Positions 24,423 through 33,409 of a stretch of 64,000 nucleotides of DNA are shown one piece after another. Positions within the stretch are counted from its first letter, which is position 1; each line of letters opens with the position of its first letter. The notes under the pieces were generated by a model, which did no database searches, was not told the DNA's origin, and saw only the letters and a program-made list of their open reading frames with translations. This DNA is from CAZJYI01 sp964550025 (lineage in GTDB: Bacteria > Verrucomicrobiota > Kiritimatiellia > UBA8416 > CAYOBW01), in NCBI GenBank assembly GCA_964550025.1, contig CAZJYI010000024.1, positions 1 through 64,000 on the forward strand, written 5' to 3'. The position numbers were made by a program, and so were the translations under genes.

Positions 24423-27400
24423 CTACTCCTCCACCGCCGCCTTCCACTTCTTCCACAATTCCACAAAGGGCGCGGGGTCTTTCAGTCCGTGTTTCGCGCT
24501 TCTAACGGATGCCGCGGTTACCGTGAAGTCACCATTCTCCGCATCCTTGAATCCGGGGTCGGACGCCACCGTCTTCCCGGTCTTGTCGAGGCCTTCCGTG
24601 TCCGTCTTGTTGTTCCAGAGCGTATTGCTGCCGACAGTGTTCCGTCCCCGGCCACCCTCCTTGAACTGGATTATCCCGCGCTCGTTCTTCGCCAGGATGT
24701 TGTTCTTCACGGACAGTTCACACGACTGCCGGAAGTCGATCCCCGAGTACCCCGATTCCAGGATCACGTTGTTCTCTATGTCGACCTCACTGTTCGCGAA
24801 ACCGCTGATGCCGGTACCGTTGCCGAGAATGACGTTGTTGCTCACTTCCCCTTTCGCGCTCTTGTTGCCGAGATAGAGGCCGCGGTTCTTGTTCTTGATG
24901 ATGAGGTTATCCGTTACCTCCAGCTCGCCTCCCGTGCAGCGGAGCGCATGGTAGGCCGACCCCGTCACCACGTTGCGTCGAATGACCGCTTTGCTGTCCG
25001 AGCTCACGGTAACGCCGCAGTGTCCCGGCTTCACGAACACGCAGTTCTCCACGACACCCTCCGCACCGCGCGCAAACTGCACGGTGAATTCGTAGCCGTC
25101 GAATCGGCAATCGTCCAGGTGCAGCTTTGAAAACCCGTAGGCCAGAACGGCGGCGGGGCAACGCGTGTCGCCTCCTGGCGCGAGCAGACGACAATCGTCA
25201 ATCGTCGCTTTCGCGTCCTTCAAGACCACTCCGCATGCAGGATCCTCCGTCCGGTCGCTGGTGGCCCGCTGCCATTTGATCGTTAGCGATTCCAGCGTCA
25301 CTGCGTTCTTGGTCGTGATCAGCACGGCCGGCACATCGGCCGTGACATCGAGGACGCACGCATCTCGATCGGAGCCCTTCAGCGTGAGCGCCTTGTCGAT
25401 GCGCAGCGGTTTGCGGTACGTCCCCCTTGGCACGTTCACGACGCCGCCGGCCCGGGCAGCGTCGATCAGGACCTGCAGGTTGTCGGCCGCCTTACTTGTG
25501 CCCGTCTCAATCCCGGGCGGTTCTCTCTCGGCCAGTCGAACGACACCTTTGGCACCGGACGGTTTCTCCGCAAGCAACGGTATGACCATCCAATCGTAGC
25601 CCTTCCCAACCGGCGAGAATCCGGCGCCGGGCAGACCGGTGAACGAATGCGGTTTTCCCGAAGCGTTTTCATAGCCCAGGTATATGCCTTTCGTCCGCTG
25701 CGAATTGAAAGACAGTGCAATGTGAAACGTCTTCGGGACCTCGACGGACGGTGTGCACAGTTCGTACCAATCGAGGTCGCCTCTTTCGACCGTGCCGTAT
25801 GCGAACGACGCCTTGGCCAGCACTTCGAATTCCTCGTCGAGAACGTACAGGTCAAAGTCCTCCTCCGGCGGTTTGGGGTGTCCGTAGCGTGCCGCGTGGA
25901 TCTTGACGCCCTCCACGAAGCGCGCCGGACCCGGGCGTTCGAAAGCCACCGCGTGCCCGGACCCGCCGATACTGCGTTTCCCGTCTGACGGGCCGTCACC
26001 GTAGACCACTTCGACAACGTCCTTCGGCATGTCCGCCGTTCCGTCGCCGACCGGATCGCCGGGCAGGCGGTAGGCGATCTTGCAGCGAAAGGCCTCGTTC
26101 TTCTTCAGGATCTTCTCGAACCGCAGCACGGGACTGCCGTCTTCGGTCTCGACGCGAGTGGCGGCGGGCTCGGAGCTCAGGACGAGAGCCTGCGGCGGGA
26201 GTACGACGGTCTCCGTGTAGTCCGTCTCGGGGCACGGGGTGTGGTTGCGCCGGTAGACCCACGCGCCCCCCTCCTTCTTCGCCAGTGTCTTACCCGCGGT
26301 GACAATCTTGCTGGAAAATCTGCCCCCCGGCGCAACGGGCTTGATGCGGGTCACCGAGTACGCGTAGTGGCTGCCCCGCTTCCTTACGGTGAACTTCAGT
26401 TCGTTGTCATCCTCGTCCAGCACCTTGACGATATCCTTGTTGCTGTTGACGAAGGAGTAGGTCTTCATCGGCTCCTTCCCGCGGTTTGTCGAGGAGGATT
26501 CGCTGATGTGCGCCCCCTTCCCGTCGGACTGCAGCTCGAAGCGGTGTGTCTGGCTGTACGACGGCTTCTTGCCCGACGGCTGTGAAGCGGTCGCGTCGAT
26601 CCCGAGCATGGTCAGTGCGGCCTCGGCGTTGTTGGCGACCATGGAATCGGAGTCCTTCAGCGCCTTCTCGAGTACGGTGCGGGCCTCGGCGCGCCCCATG
26701 AGCCCGAGGGCATAGGCGGCACAACGCCGTGCAAAGCCGCTCTTGTCCTCGATGGCCATGTCACAGAGCGCCTGGTAACCGGCGCCGACGCGCTTGCCCC
26801 CCAAGGCCAGAGCCGCCATCCCGCGGGTCAGATCCTCCTCGTGCTCACAGAGCGCCAGCAGCCCCACGTCAGCCGGCTCAATGGTCTCGAGCTCGGCTTT
26901 CCACAGAATGTAGACGGCGGCACGCCGAACCGTTCTGCGCTCCTCGTCGAGATAGGTGCTCAATTCACGCGCAACGCTCCTGGCGTTGAGACCGTCCAGT
27001 GTGGACAGGGACGCCTTCACCCGCGGGTCCGTCTCGGCGCACGTCGAGATCGTCATGACGGCCTTGCGGACAATGCTCCGAAGTTCGTCATCCCCGAGGT
27101 TTCCGCGGGACGCGGCCACACGTTTGCGGGCACGTGACACCCAGGTCTTCTGCTCCGGGTAGCGGACAACGAGTTTGTCAAATGTCGCCAGGGCCTCCTT
27201 GTGCTTGCCCTTCTTCTGATAGCACACCCCAAGCCGATAGAAGGCCTGTGCAGCATGAGTACGGGCGGCGCCCGAGTCTTTGACAATGCGTTCGTAGATC
27301 GAGATGGCCTTGTCTACGTCACCGACTGTCTCCTCGGCGTAGACGCCCTTCTCGAGCAGCTCCGCAACGGATTGCGCACGGGCGGGCCCACAAACCCCCG

Positions 27401-27446
27401 TAACCACCAGCACCGACACCAGCATCCGACACACGTACACCTTCAT
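24423..27446 (-). CDS. Secreted TPR-HEAT-right-handed beta-helix protein (1007 aa)
   Basis: The start at 27446 has AAGGAGGCGG upstream and gives a signal peptide (MKVYVCRMLVSVLVVTGVCGPARA). Order: a TPR-like pair (27-100; AQAFYRLGVCYQKKGKHKEA), HEAT-like helical repeats (115-295; RRCAAYALGLMGRAEARTVL), a beta-rich middle (300-640) of unknown type, and a right-handed parallel beta-helix (about 665-1000) with PbH1 rungs (NNVILGNGTGISGF, NNVILESGYSGIDF) opening with VNVPRGTYRKPLRI. Such helices bind or cleave polysaccharides; no lyase or hydrolase residues stand out. Combining TPR, HEAT and beta-helix in one secreted chain is unusual. The two-component system follows downstream on the same strand after 217 bases. 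Confidence 0.8.
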   Translation of the reverse strand: MKVYVCRMLVSVLVVTGVCGPARAQSVAELLEKGVYAEETVGDVDKAISIYERIVKDSGAARTHAAQAFYRLGVCYQKKGKHKEALATFDKLVVRYPEQKTWVSRARKRVAASRGNLGDDELRSIVRKAVMTISTCAETDPRVKASLSTLDGLNARSVARELSTYLDEERRTVRRAAVYILWKAELETIEPADVGLLALCEHEEDLTRGMAALALGGKRVGAGYQALCDMAIEDKSGFARRCAAYALGLMGRAEARTVLEKALKDSDSMVANNAEAALTMLGIDATASQPSGKKPSYSQTHRFELQSDGKGAHISESSSTNRGKEPMKTYSFVNSNKDIVKVLDEDDNELKFTVRKRGSHYAYSVTRIKPVAPGGRFSSKIVTAGKTLAKKEGGAWVYRRNHTPCPETDYTETVVLPPQALVLSSEPAATRVETEDGSPVLRFEKILKKNEAFRCKIAYRLPGDPVGDGTADMPKDVVEVVYGDGPSDGKRSIGGSGHAVAFERPGPARFVEGVKIHAARYGHPKPPEEDFDLYVLDEEFEVLAKASFAYGTVERGDLDWYELCTPSVEVPKTFHIALSFNSQRTKGIYLGYENASGKPHSFTGLPGAGFSPVGKGYDWMVIPLLAEKPSGAKGVVRLAEREPPGIETGTSKAADNLQVLIDAARAGGVVNVPRGTYRKPLRIDKALTLKGSDRDACVLDVTADVPAVLITTKNAVTLESLTIKWQRATSDRTEDPACGVVLKDAKATIDDCRLLAPGGDTRCPAAVLAYGFSKLHLDDCRFDGYEFTVQFARGAEGVVENCVFVKPGHCGVTVSSDSKAVIRRNVVTGSAYHALRCTGGELEVTDNLIIKNKNRGLYLGNKSAKGEVSNNVILGNGTGISGFANSEVDIENNVILESGYSGIDFRQSCELSVKNNILAKNERGIIQFKEGGRGRNTVGSNTLWNNKTDTEGLDKTGKTVASDPGFKDAENGDFTVTAASVRSAKHGLKDPAPFVELWKKWKAAVEE

Positions 27447-27855
27447 CTCACCGCCTCCTTCCCTTTTGTTCGGGATCAATGATGCACAACGATTGTTACC
27501 GTATTGTCACCAAACCGCGCTCTGTTTGTCCTTTCTCTCGACCCGCGTGAACAGTCCCCACCGGTCTCGGACACCCAACCGGGACTCGCGCCGGTTCCGG
27601 CCGGACGGTTCCCACCGGCCCCGTGCCGGTGGAACGGGAGATCGAACCGGGGATCCGACAGCGCCGGGCAGGATGTGGAGCCCGGGAGGAGCGAGAAGCC
27701 CCCCGCGGCAAGACTCGCGCAACCCGGGCTCAGAGCACGGAGGCGCTGCTGTTCAGCGGCCCGTCCCCGGCGGCCGGGTGGAACCCGGCCGTACTGGTCA
27801 CCCCGCGGGAGCGGGGTGCTACGCCGGAGCCCGGAACCGTGCGCGTTCGGGGTTC
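27447..27855. other. Gene-free spacer with palindromes
   Basis: No convincing gene; the open frames here are unsupported. Contents are the CACCGGCCCCGTGCCGGTG hairpin near 27617 and the 27-bp REP-like block at 27796-27822, an inverted copy of 14484-14510. The divergent genes on either side should have their promoters at its ends; only the right-hand one is visible. Confidence 0.6.
27796..27822. repeat. 27-bp REP-like element, inverted copy of 14484-14510
   Basis: Contains CCCCGCGGGAGCGGGG. 26 of 27 bases match the reverse complement of 14484-14510. Confidence 0.88.
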
Positions 27856-27884
27856 TTGACGCCTCCTCGATGGACGGTCATAGT
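27856..27884 (+). promoter_or_regulatory. Sigma-70-like promoter of the 27933 gene
   Basis: TTGACG (27856-27861), a 17-base spacer, CATAGT (27879-27884). The gene starts 49 bases beyond the -10, with GGAGGTG just before the ATG. Confidence 0.55.
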
Positions 27885-27932
27885 GTATGCCGTTCCTGAT
27901 GCTCGTCGGCAGTTCCTCACGGCGGAGGTGTT

Positions 27933-30710
27933 ATGCTCGCCAAACGCAATCCGGTGCTTCTGTGCAGTGTTCTCCTGGGCGTCCTGCTTCCGACCAACAC
28001 CCGCGCCGCCAACATCACGCTCTCCCCCACCCTCGTCGCTCCCGGAACCTACAACCGGCTCAGCATCACGCTCACCTATTCCGGCACGGGAGGGGGTAGC
28101 AATACGCAGACGACGGACGCCAGTGGAACGATGCCGATGGAGTTGCAGGTGGACTTCGCGCCCGATCAAACGGCTGCGGCGACAGGCATCCGGTTCATCA
28201 GCAACACCCCCGGGACGGTTCACCTGACCGACATGCATTGGGAGTGGACATACCTGATCTTCTTCAGGGTCTGGATCGATTCGAGCGACATCCGCGCCAC
28301 GGGCAATACACCCTCTCCGTTCAGCGCCGTGACCGGGGAGAGCTTCCCCTCTGGGGACCACCAGATCATTATGAACCACGGGGTCATCACGCCCGGCACG
28401 ACGGCACCCGTCGACCCCCCCGCACCTTTCGACCTCTCCGCGACCCCGGCCACGACGACCACCCCGGGGCGACAGGGCACGGTGGCCATATCCGCGCCGA
28501 GCATCACCGGCAACACGGCCACCTACACGGTCACCGCCACGATTCCCGTGGAGTTCGACGAGGACATCGATGCCGAGACGAACCTGCGCAGCTCCGGCAC
28601 GATCCGCGCCGTGGGTCAGTTCAGCCGGCAGGTCCCGCCGCCGGCCGTCACCGCGTTGCCGGGCGCGACAGCCGTCACGAGCTCATCGGCCACCTTGAAC
28701 GGCGAACTGCTCGCGTCGGGCAGCGTGCCCGCCGATGTCGACATCGTGTGGGGCAGGATGGACGCGGGCACGAGCAGCCGGTCGCACTGGGAAAACCTGG
28801 CCGCACTCGGATCGCGCCAGGCGGGGGCATTCTCGACGAGCATCGCCATCCAACCAAACCAGGACTACACCTACCGCTGCCGCGTGGAAAACGCATTCGG
28901 CAGTGCGTGGACGGACACACCCGAACGCCTCTCACAGCCCATCGGGAGGGTCCGTGTAACCAATGGGGACGGTGTCACCGGCGTCACGCCGAACTCGGCA
29001 ACGCTCTCCGGGCGGCTCATCACATCGATGCCGACGCCCGTCCAGGTCCTCATGAGATACGACACCGAAGACAGGGGAACTGACGCCGCGGCATGGACCT
29101 ACGCGGCACACGCGGGCGAGCATGCCCTGAAACTCATCGAGGCCGGCACGCCGGCTCGGGCCCTGGTGCCCGCCACGGACATGGGAACGGACTGGACGGC
29201 GCTGGCATACGACGATTCCGCCTGGGCCACCGGCGCCACCGGGGTCGGGTATGACAGCGCTCCGGACTACGATCCCCTCATCGGCCTGGACGTCGGTAAC
29301 GCCATGAACGGCAGCAACGCCACCTGCTACATCAGGGTGCCCTTCACGAACCCCAACTTCCGCGGCGATGGCGACGTCACCCTGCGAATGCGGTACGACG
29401 ACGGTTTCGTCGCTTACCTGAACGGAGTGGAAGTGGCACGGGCCAACGCGCCGGACAGCCCGGCCTGGAACTCAGCCGCAACGGCGAACCACGCAGACCC
29501 CGAAGCCATGGTATACCAGGACTTCTTCATTTCTTCCTTCACGTCGGTCCTGCGGTACGGGGACAACGTGCTGGCCATTCACGGTCTCAACGACGGCGCG
29601 GGCAGCTCGGACTTCCTCATCGTGCCGGAGCTGCTGGTCGAAAACGGGGCCGCCCTGGCGATAGAGGCCGATGTCCCTATCGCGGCAAATACCCTGTTCC
29701 ACTACCGGTGTTTCGCATCGAATGCCTACGCCACAACCTGCACCGACAGCGCTGAACAGTTCTGGTACGCGTTGCCCGCAACCGCCCCGTTCGAGGAGAC
29801 CTTCGAGACGGAACCGGCAGACATGGCGGGGACGCTCGGACGCCTGCACCCGCAGCACGGTTGGGAAGCGACACCGTTGGAATCCGCGCGCGTCCTGGAC
29901 ACGCAATCCGCTGAGGGCAGCCGTTCCTGCGCGCTCAGCAACGCCGTTCTGACGCAGACATTCGAGGACAACCGGACCAACGTGTGGGTGGAACTGTACG
30001 CGCAACCCGTTCCGGGTGAGACCACCTTCGAGGCGGGAGAGTCCGCCGCGGTCTTCTGGGTCGACACATCCAACCGTGTCTGTGTCTACGACGGGCCAAC
30101 GGTCCGTGTGCTCGAGAGTGTATTCGTCCCCCCCGGCGAGTGGGTTCGCTTCGTCGCGCACGTGGACTTCGTGGCAAACCGCTGGGCATTGTGGGTCGAC
30201 ACGGATGTAGTCGCCAGCGACCTCGCGTTCCGGGCCGGTGGTGATGCGTTCCGGTTGCTGAAGATCACGCAGGCTGGAAACGTAGCGGCCTACGTTGACG
30301 ATATTCTCGTGGATCTTGTTCCGCCCCCGCGCGACCCGGCCGACACGGATGCCGACGGGATGCCGGACCGGTGGGAGACCGACCACTTTGGCGACTTGTC
30401 GCAGCAGGCGGACGGAGACTGGGACGGTGACGGTCTGACGAACGGGGAGGAGTGGCTCGCGGGGACGGTGCCGACCAACGCCGGGTCCGTTCTTGCCGTG
30501 TCGCAGCTCACGGGGGACACGCTTTCCGGCGTCGTGCTGTACTGGCAAGGGGTCAGTGGCAAGACCTACCGCATCCAGAGGACGGATGCCCTGACGGCAC
30601 CCGCCTGGTCCAATACCGGCCCGATTCTCCCCTGGGCGGCCCCGATCAACGTCTACACGGACCAAGTCGTCAACAGCACGTCATTCTTCTACCGCGTCCG
30701 GTTGGAGTAG
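27933..30710 (+). CDS. Secreted modular beta-sandwich protein with Ca-binding motif and shared C-terminal module (925 aa)
   Basis: GGAGGTG lies just before the start; signal peptide at 1-25 (ending NTRAA). An unrecognised N-terminal beta region (26-220) is followed by two Fn3-like repeats (240-350 and from 355), a Gal-binding-like module (390-567; TDWTALAYDDSAWATGATG, RMRYDDGFVAYLNGVEV) of the same type as in the two CotH proteins, a concanavalin/LamG-like domain (620-800), Ca-binding loops DTDADGMPDRWE and DWDGDGLTNGEE (803-846), and the common C-terminal module (856-925) ending FFYRV. Probably a cell-surface or secreted adhesin-like protein; no catalytic residues seen. Its stop codon TAG lies inside a 20-bp dispersed repeat (30707-30726). 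Confidence 0.82.
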   Translation: MLAKRNPVLLCSVLLGVLLPTNTRAANITLSPTLVAPGTYNRLSITLTYSGTGGGSNTQTTDASGTMPMELQVDFAPDQTAAATGIRFISNTPGTVHLTDMHWEWTYLIFFRVWIDSSDIRATGNTPSPFSAVTGESFPSGDHQIIMNHGVITPGTTAPVDPPAPFDLSATPATTTTPGRQGTVAISAPSITGNTATYTVTATIPVEFDEDIDAETNLRSSGTIRAVGQFSRQVPPPAVTALPGATAVTSSSATLNGELLASGSVPADVDIVWGRMDAGTSSRSHWENLAALGSRQAGAFSTSIAIQPNQDYTYRCRVENAFGSAWTDTPERLSQPIGRVRVTNGDGVTGVTPNSATLSGRLITSMPTPVQVLMRYDTEDRGTDAAAWTYAAHAGEHALKLIEAGTPARALVPATDMGTDWTALAYDDSAWATGATGVGYDSAPDYDPLIGLDVGNAMNGSNATCYIRVPFTNPNFRGDGDVTLRMRYDDGFVAYLNGVEVARANAPDSPAWNSAATANHADPEAMVYQDFFISSFTSVLRYGDNVLAIHGLNDGAGSSDFLIVPELLVENGAALAIEADVPIAANTLFHYRCFASNAYATTCTDSAEQFWYALPATAPFEETFETEPADMAGTLGRLHPQHGWEATPLESARVLDTQSAEGSRSCALSNAVLTQTFEDNRTNVWVELYAQPVPGETTFEAGESAAVFWVDTSNRVCVYDGPTVRVLESVFVPPGEWVRFVAHVDFVANRWALWVDTDVVASDLAFRAGGDAFRLLKITQAGNVAAYVDDILVDLVPPPRDPADTDADGMPDRWETDHFGDLSQQADGDWDGDGLTNGEEWLAGTVPTNAGSVLAVSQLTGDTLSGVVLYWQGVSGKTYRIQRTDALTAPAWSNTGPILPWAAPINVYTDQVVNSTSFFYRVRLE

Positions 30711-30833
30711 CCACGAGCGTGAGCGATTGGATCTCCGCAATCTGACACCGAGGCAAAGGCAGCAGATCCCTGTAGCCACGAGCGTGAGCGAGTGGGCGAG
30801 AGCTGAGATCCGCTCGCTCACGCTCGCGGCTAC
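30707..30833. repeat. Three copies of a 20-bp repeat, two forming a large hairpin
   Basis: GTAGCCACGAGCGTGAGCGA occurs at 30707-30726 and 30772-30791, and inverted with one mismatch at 30814-30833; a perfect inverted copy is at 49274-49293. The second and third copies can form a hairpin with a 20-bp stem, which may stop transcripts from the upstream gene or protect their 3' end. No T-tract follows. Confidence 0.88.
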
Positions 30834-30945
30834 TGGTCACCCTCGTGGCCGCAACGGTCAGGCCCTGGTGACCTGTTCCCACACGCTCCGCGTTCTTTGC
30901 GTTCTTTGCGGTTAATCCCCTTCCCCGTCCCGCGGTCCGCGATGG

Positions 30946-31950
30946 TCAGCCCGCATTCGACAGCCGCACCGCCCAACTGACGGCCTCGACCATGCTCCCC
31001 GCGGATGCCTTGCCCTGCCATGCGATGTCGAATGCCGTGCCATGGTCGACGGACGTGCGTACAATCGGCAGGCCCAGCGTGATATTGACGCCCTTCTCGA
31101 AAGCCAGCATCTTGAACGGTATGAGCCCCTGGTCGTGGTACATCACCACGTAGGCGTCGATTTCCCTACGCCGCTCCGGAAGGAACGCAACGTCGGGCAC
31201 CATGGGGCCGTCCACCCGAATCCCCTTGCTGCGAGCGAGGTCGATCGCCGGCTGAACAATCTGCTGCTCCTCGTCTCCGAACATCCCCTCCTCGCCGCCG
31301 TGCGGATTCAAGGCGCAGACGGCTATCAGAGGGTCGTTCCGTCCGACCCGCTTCATCGCATCCGCCGTCAACTCGATCACCTCGCTGATACGGGGGCCGT
31401 CCAGTGATCCAGACACCTGGGCGTGCGCGATGTGGATGGTGGCGAGGCTGACGGCCAGCTCGTCGCATGCCATCATCATACAGTAGCGCCGAGTCCCGGT
31501 CAGCGCCGCCAGGATCTCGGTATGGCCCGGGAAAGGCACCCCGGCCAATTTGAGGGCGGCCTTGTTGATGGGCGCGGTCACCATCGCGTCGATACGGCCG
31601 TCGATGGCCGCGTTCGCCGCGGCCTCGACGTAAGTGTATGCCGCACGGCCGCAGGCTTCCTGGACCACACCGGGCGTAATGGCACTTGCATCGAGGGTCG
31701 TGCACCCAACCACGCACGCGGCCGTAACAGGCCCGGGGTCCGGCCAATCCACGGCAGTCATGCACTCGTAGGCCATCGGCAGCCCACACCGTTTCGCGAC
31801 GTACTCGAGAACAGCGGGGTCGCCGAAGACAACTGGCACACAGGTCTCGCGCACCCGCGCGTCGGCAACCGCCCGAAGACACAACTCGGGCCCGACCCCC
31901 GCGGGGTCGCCCATGCTGATACCGATGATGGGGAGCGTGTCAGTGGCCAT
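30946..31950 (-). CDS. pdxA: 4-hydroxythreonine-4-phosphate dehydrogenase, PdxA family (334 aa)
   Basis: Oxidises 4-phosphohydroxy-threonine with NAD in the DXP-dependent pathway to pyridoxal phosphate; cytosolic dimer. Family blocks are in order: ISMGDPAGVGPE at the N-terminus, TAPINKAAL, GHTEILA (metal-binding His), CALNPHGGE (second His), YHDQGLIPFK and GLPIVRTSVDHGTA (third His). Length is normal. It lies 163 bases downstream of the anti-sigma gene on the same strand, with a spacer of CCCACTGCTCACTG-type repeats. PdxA-like paralogues also act on other hydroxy-acid phosphates, so the B6 role is likely but not certain from sequence alone. Confidence 0.93.
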   Translation of the reverse strand: MATDTLPIIGISMGDPAGVGPELCLRAVADARVRETCVPVVFGDPAVLEYVAKRCGLPMAYECMTAVDWPDPGPVTAACVVGCTTLDASAITPGVVQEACGRAAYTYVEAAANAAIDGRIDAMVTAPINKAALKLAGVPFPGHTEILAALTGTRRYCMMMACDELAVSLATIHIAHAQVSGSLDGPRISEVIELTADAMKRVGRNDPLIAVCALNPHGGEEGMFGDEEQQIVQPAIDLARSKGIRVDGPMVPDVAFLPERRREIDAYVVMYHDQGLIPFKMLAFEKGVNITLGLPIVRTSVDHGTAFDIAWQGKASAGSMVEAVSWAVRLSNAG

Positions 31951-32113
31951 TGGTCGCCCGTGTTGATTAGTGGAGACTTAATATCCAGTATCCGACGCAG
32001 AATGGCAAATCTCGGGGTTCAGATTTCAAAAGTCGGACCGCGAAAAGCCATGCCAAGAGGCCCCCTCACTGCCAACTGCCCCTGCCCACTGCTCACTGCT
32101 CCCCGCCCACTGC

Positions 32114-32704
32114 TCACTGATCACTGACCACCGGCAACTCTCCCCCAGGCGGTCTGTTCGTCACTTCGGTCGCCTCCAGCTCGCGCAGTTTCTCGCGGAC
32201 GCGGTCGTCGAGTCCTCGACCGTCAATGATGACGGTCGGACCGACCTCCAGCCGCTGCAGCCGCCAGATCTGGACCTTTCGGACGGTGAAACCGATGACG
32301 ATCAGCGCGATCACGGTGGCAATGACGGAAACCAGCACGTGGTGCCGGAACATCCAATCCAAGACCGGATGGGCGAACGTCCACAGCACCTTTGCCCGTC
32401 GGTCCGGCGTCAGCACACGGGGTATCTCGGGCTCATAGTCGCCGCCCTGTTTCAACAGCGCGACCGCCGACCGAATCTCGGCAGCGGCCGCCTTGCAGCG
32501 TTCGCACTTCAGGAGATGACCGCGGACCAGGTCCGAACGGGCCCGTCCCAATTCCCGGGCCATGTAGTCAAACAGCAGGTCCCGGATTTCCGCGCAGTCC
32601 ATCTTGCCGTTGGGGAGGCAGTAGCTGTCCCGCCGGTTCTTGCCGGAACGGGGAGCCCCGCGTTCCCTGTCACGGCTGCCGTTGCTGTCGGGATTCGTGC
32701 TCAT
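32114..32704 (-). CDS. Zinc-finger anti-sigma factor, membrane-anchored (196 aa)
   Basis: N-terminal cytosolic domain with MDCAEIRDLLFDYMARELG and HLLKCERC (His-x3-Cys-x2-Cys), the putative zinc-finger of ZAS anti-sigma factors, a single transmembrane segment (about 124-145, VLVSVIATVIALIVIGFTV) and a short extracytoplasmic tail. It should hold the adjacent ECF sigma factor until an envelope signal releases it. Start and sigma-factor stop overlap by four bases (ATGA). The last residues (VVSDQ) lie in a CACTGATCACTG repeat, so the true C-terminus may have been altered. Confidence 0.88.
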   Translation of the reverse strand: MSTNPDSNGSRDRERGAPRSGKNRRDSYCLPNGKMDCAEIRDLLFDYMARELGRARSDLVRGHLLKCERCKAAAAEIRSAVALLKQGGDYEPEIPRVLTPDRRAKVLWTFAHPVLDWMFRHHVLVSVIATVIALIVIGFTVRKVQIWRLQRLEVGPTVIIDGRGLDDRVREKLRELEATEVTNRPPGGELPVVSDQ

Positions 32705-33252
32705 GATTTCGTGCCGTCCGTATTGGACTCTTCTCTCAGATGTCGCGCCAGTTTCTTCATCGCATGGTGCAGGATATAGCCTACGTTGCCGACGGTCAGC
32801 CCGGTAATTCCACTGATTTCACGATAGGACTTCTCCTCGTACACCTTCAGAATCACCAGTTGCTGTTCACGGTGGTTCAGTATCAACAGTGCTTCGGCCG
32901 CTGCTTCGGCCGCCGCGCTGACACGAAACCCTTCGCCTCGATTCGGCGGCGTGTGATCAGGCCGTTCAGCCGCTTGCCGACGATGCAGTAGACTCCGCCT
33001 CGATTCCTTTCGCAGGTAGTCAACGGCACGGTTATGCGCCACGCGATACAGCCAGTTGGACATGTGCGCGGACGGCTCCATCTGCCCTTTCCAGTGGCGA
33101 AGGAGCTTGATGAACGTGTCCTGCACAACGTCCTGGGCCGTATCGTGGTCGAACATGAGCCGCACGGCATAGCGCAGGAGCTGGGCTTCGTACCGTGCCA
33201 CAACGGCCTCAAAGGCCAGCTTCTTCTCGGACTCTCTGCGCTTGTTGCTCAT
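32701..33252 (-). CDS. ECF RNA polymerase sigma factor, RpoE-like (183 aa)
   Basis: Region 2 (about 15-85) has the core-binding and -10 motif DTAQDVVQDTFIKLLRHW and WLYRVAHNRAVDYLRK. Region 4 (115-170) has NHREQQLVILKVYEEKSYREISGITGL with an HTH ending VGYILHHAMKKLARHL. Linker and size are standard for ECF sigma factors. AGGTAGGGAG precedes the start. Translationally coupled to the zinc-finger anti-sigma gene. Divergent from the dihydroorotate-dehydrogenase-like gene, with 157 bases between them. Confidence 0.93.
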   Translation of the reverse strand: MSNKRRESEKKLAFEAVVARYEAQLLRYAVRLMFDHDTAQDVVQDTFIKLLRHWKGQMEPSAHMSNWLYRVAHNRAVDYLRKESRRSLLHRRQAAERPDHTPPNRGEGFRVSAAAEAAAEALLILNHREQQLVILKVYEEKSYREISGITGLTVGNVGYILHHAMKKLARHLREESNTDGTKS

Positions 33253-33314
33253 CTCCCTACCTTACAAACGCGCGGGGGCGGGTCAATATTAGACGACATC
33301 TTGGCAACTACCCC

Positions 33315-33343
33315 TTGAGTCCCGGCACCAGTTCCCTCATAAT
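33315..33343 (+). promoter_or_regulatory. Sigma-70-like promoter of the DHOD-like/HAD/ASKHA operon
   Basis: TTGAGT (33315-33320), a 17-base spacer, CATAAT (33338-33343); the gene begins 66 bases beyond the -10 with AAAGAGG upstream of its ATG. Confidence 0.55.
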
Positions 33344-33409
33344 GCCCCCCGTTAAGTCGCAGAAGGTTGAGACGAACAGAACAGCAACCCCGGAAAAAGA
33401 GGATAAGCA

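Noticed and set aside
27480..27900. Small genes in the spacer before the 27933 gene
   Set aside because: Several short open frames on both strands, all Arg/Pro/Gly-rich and overlapping palindromes, with no ribosome-binding site or motif.
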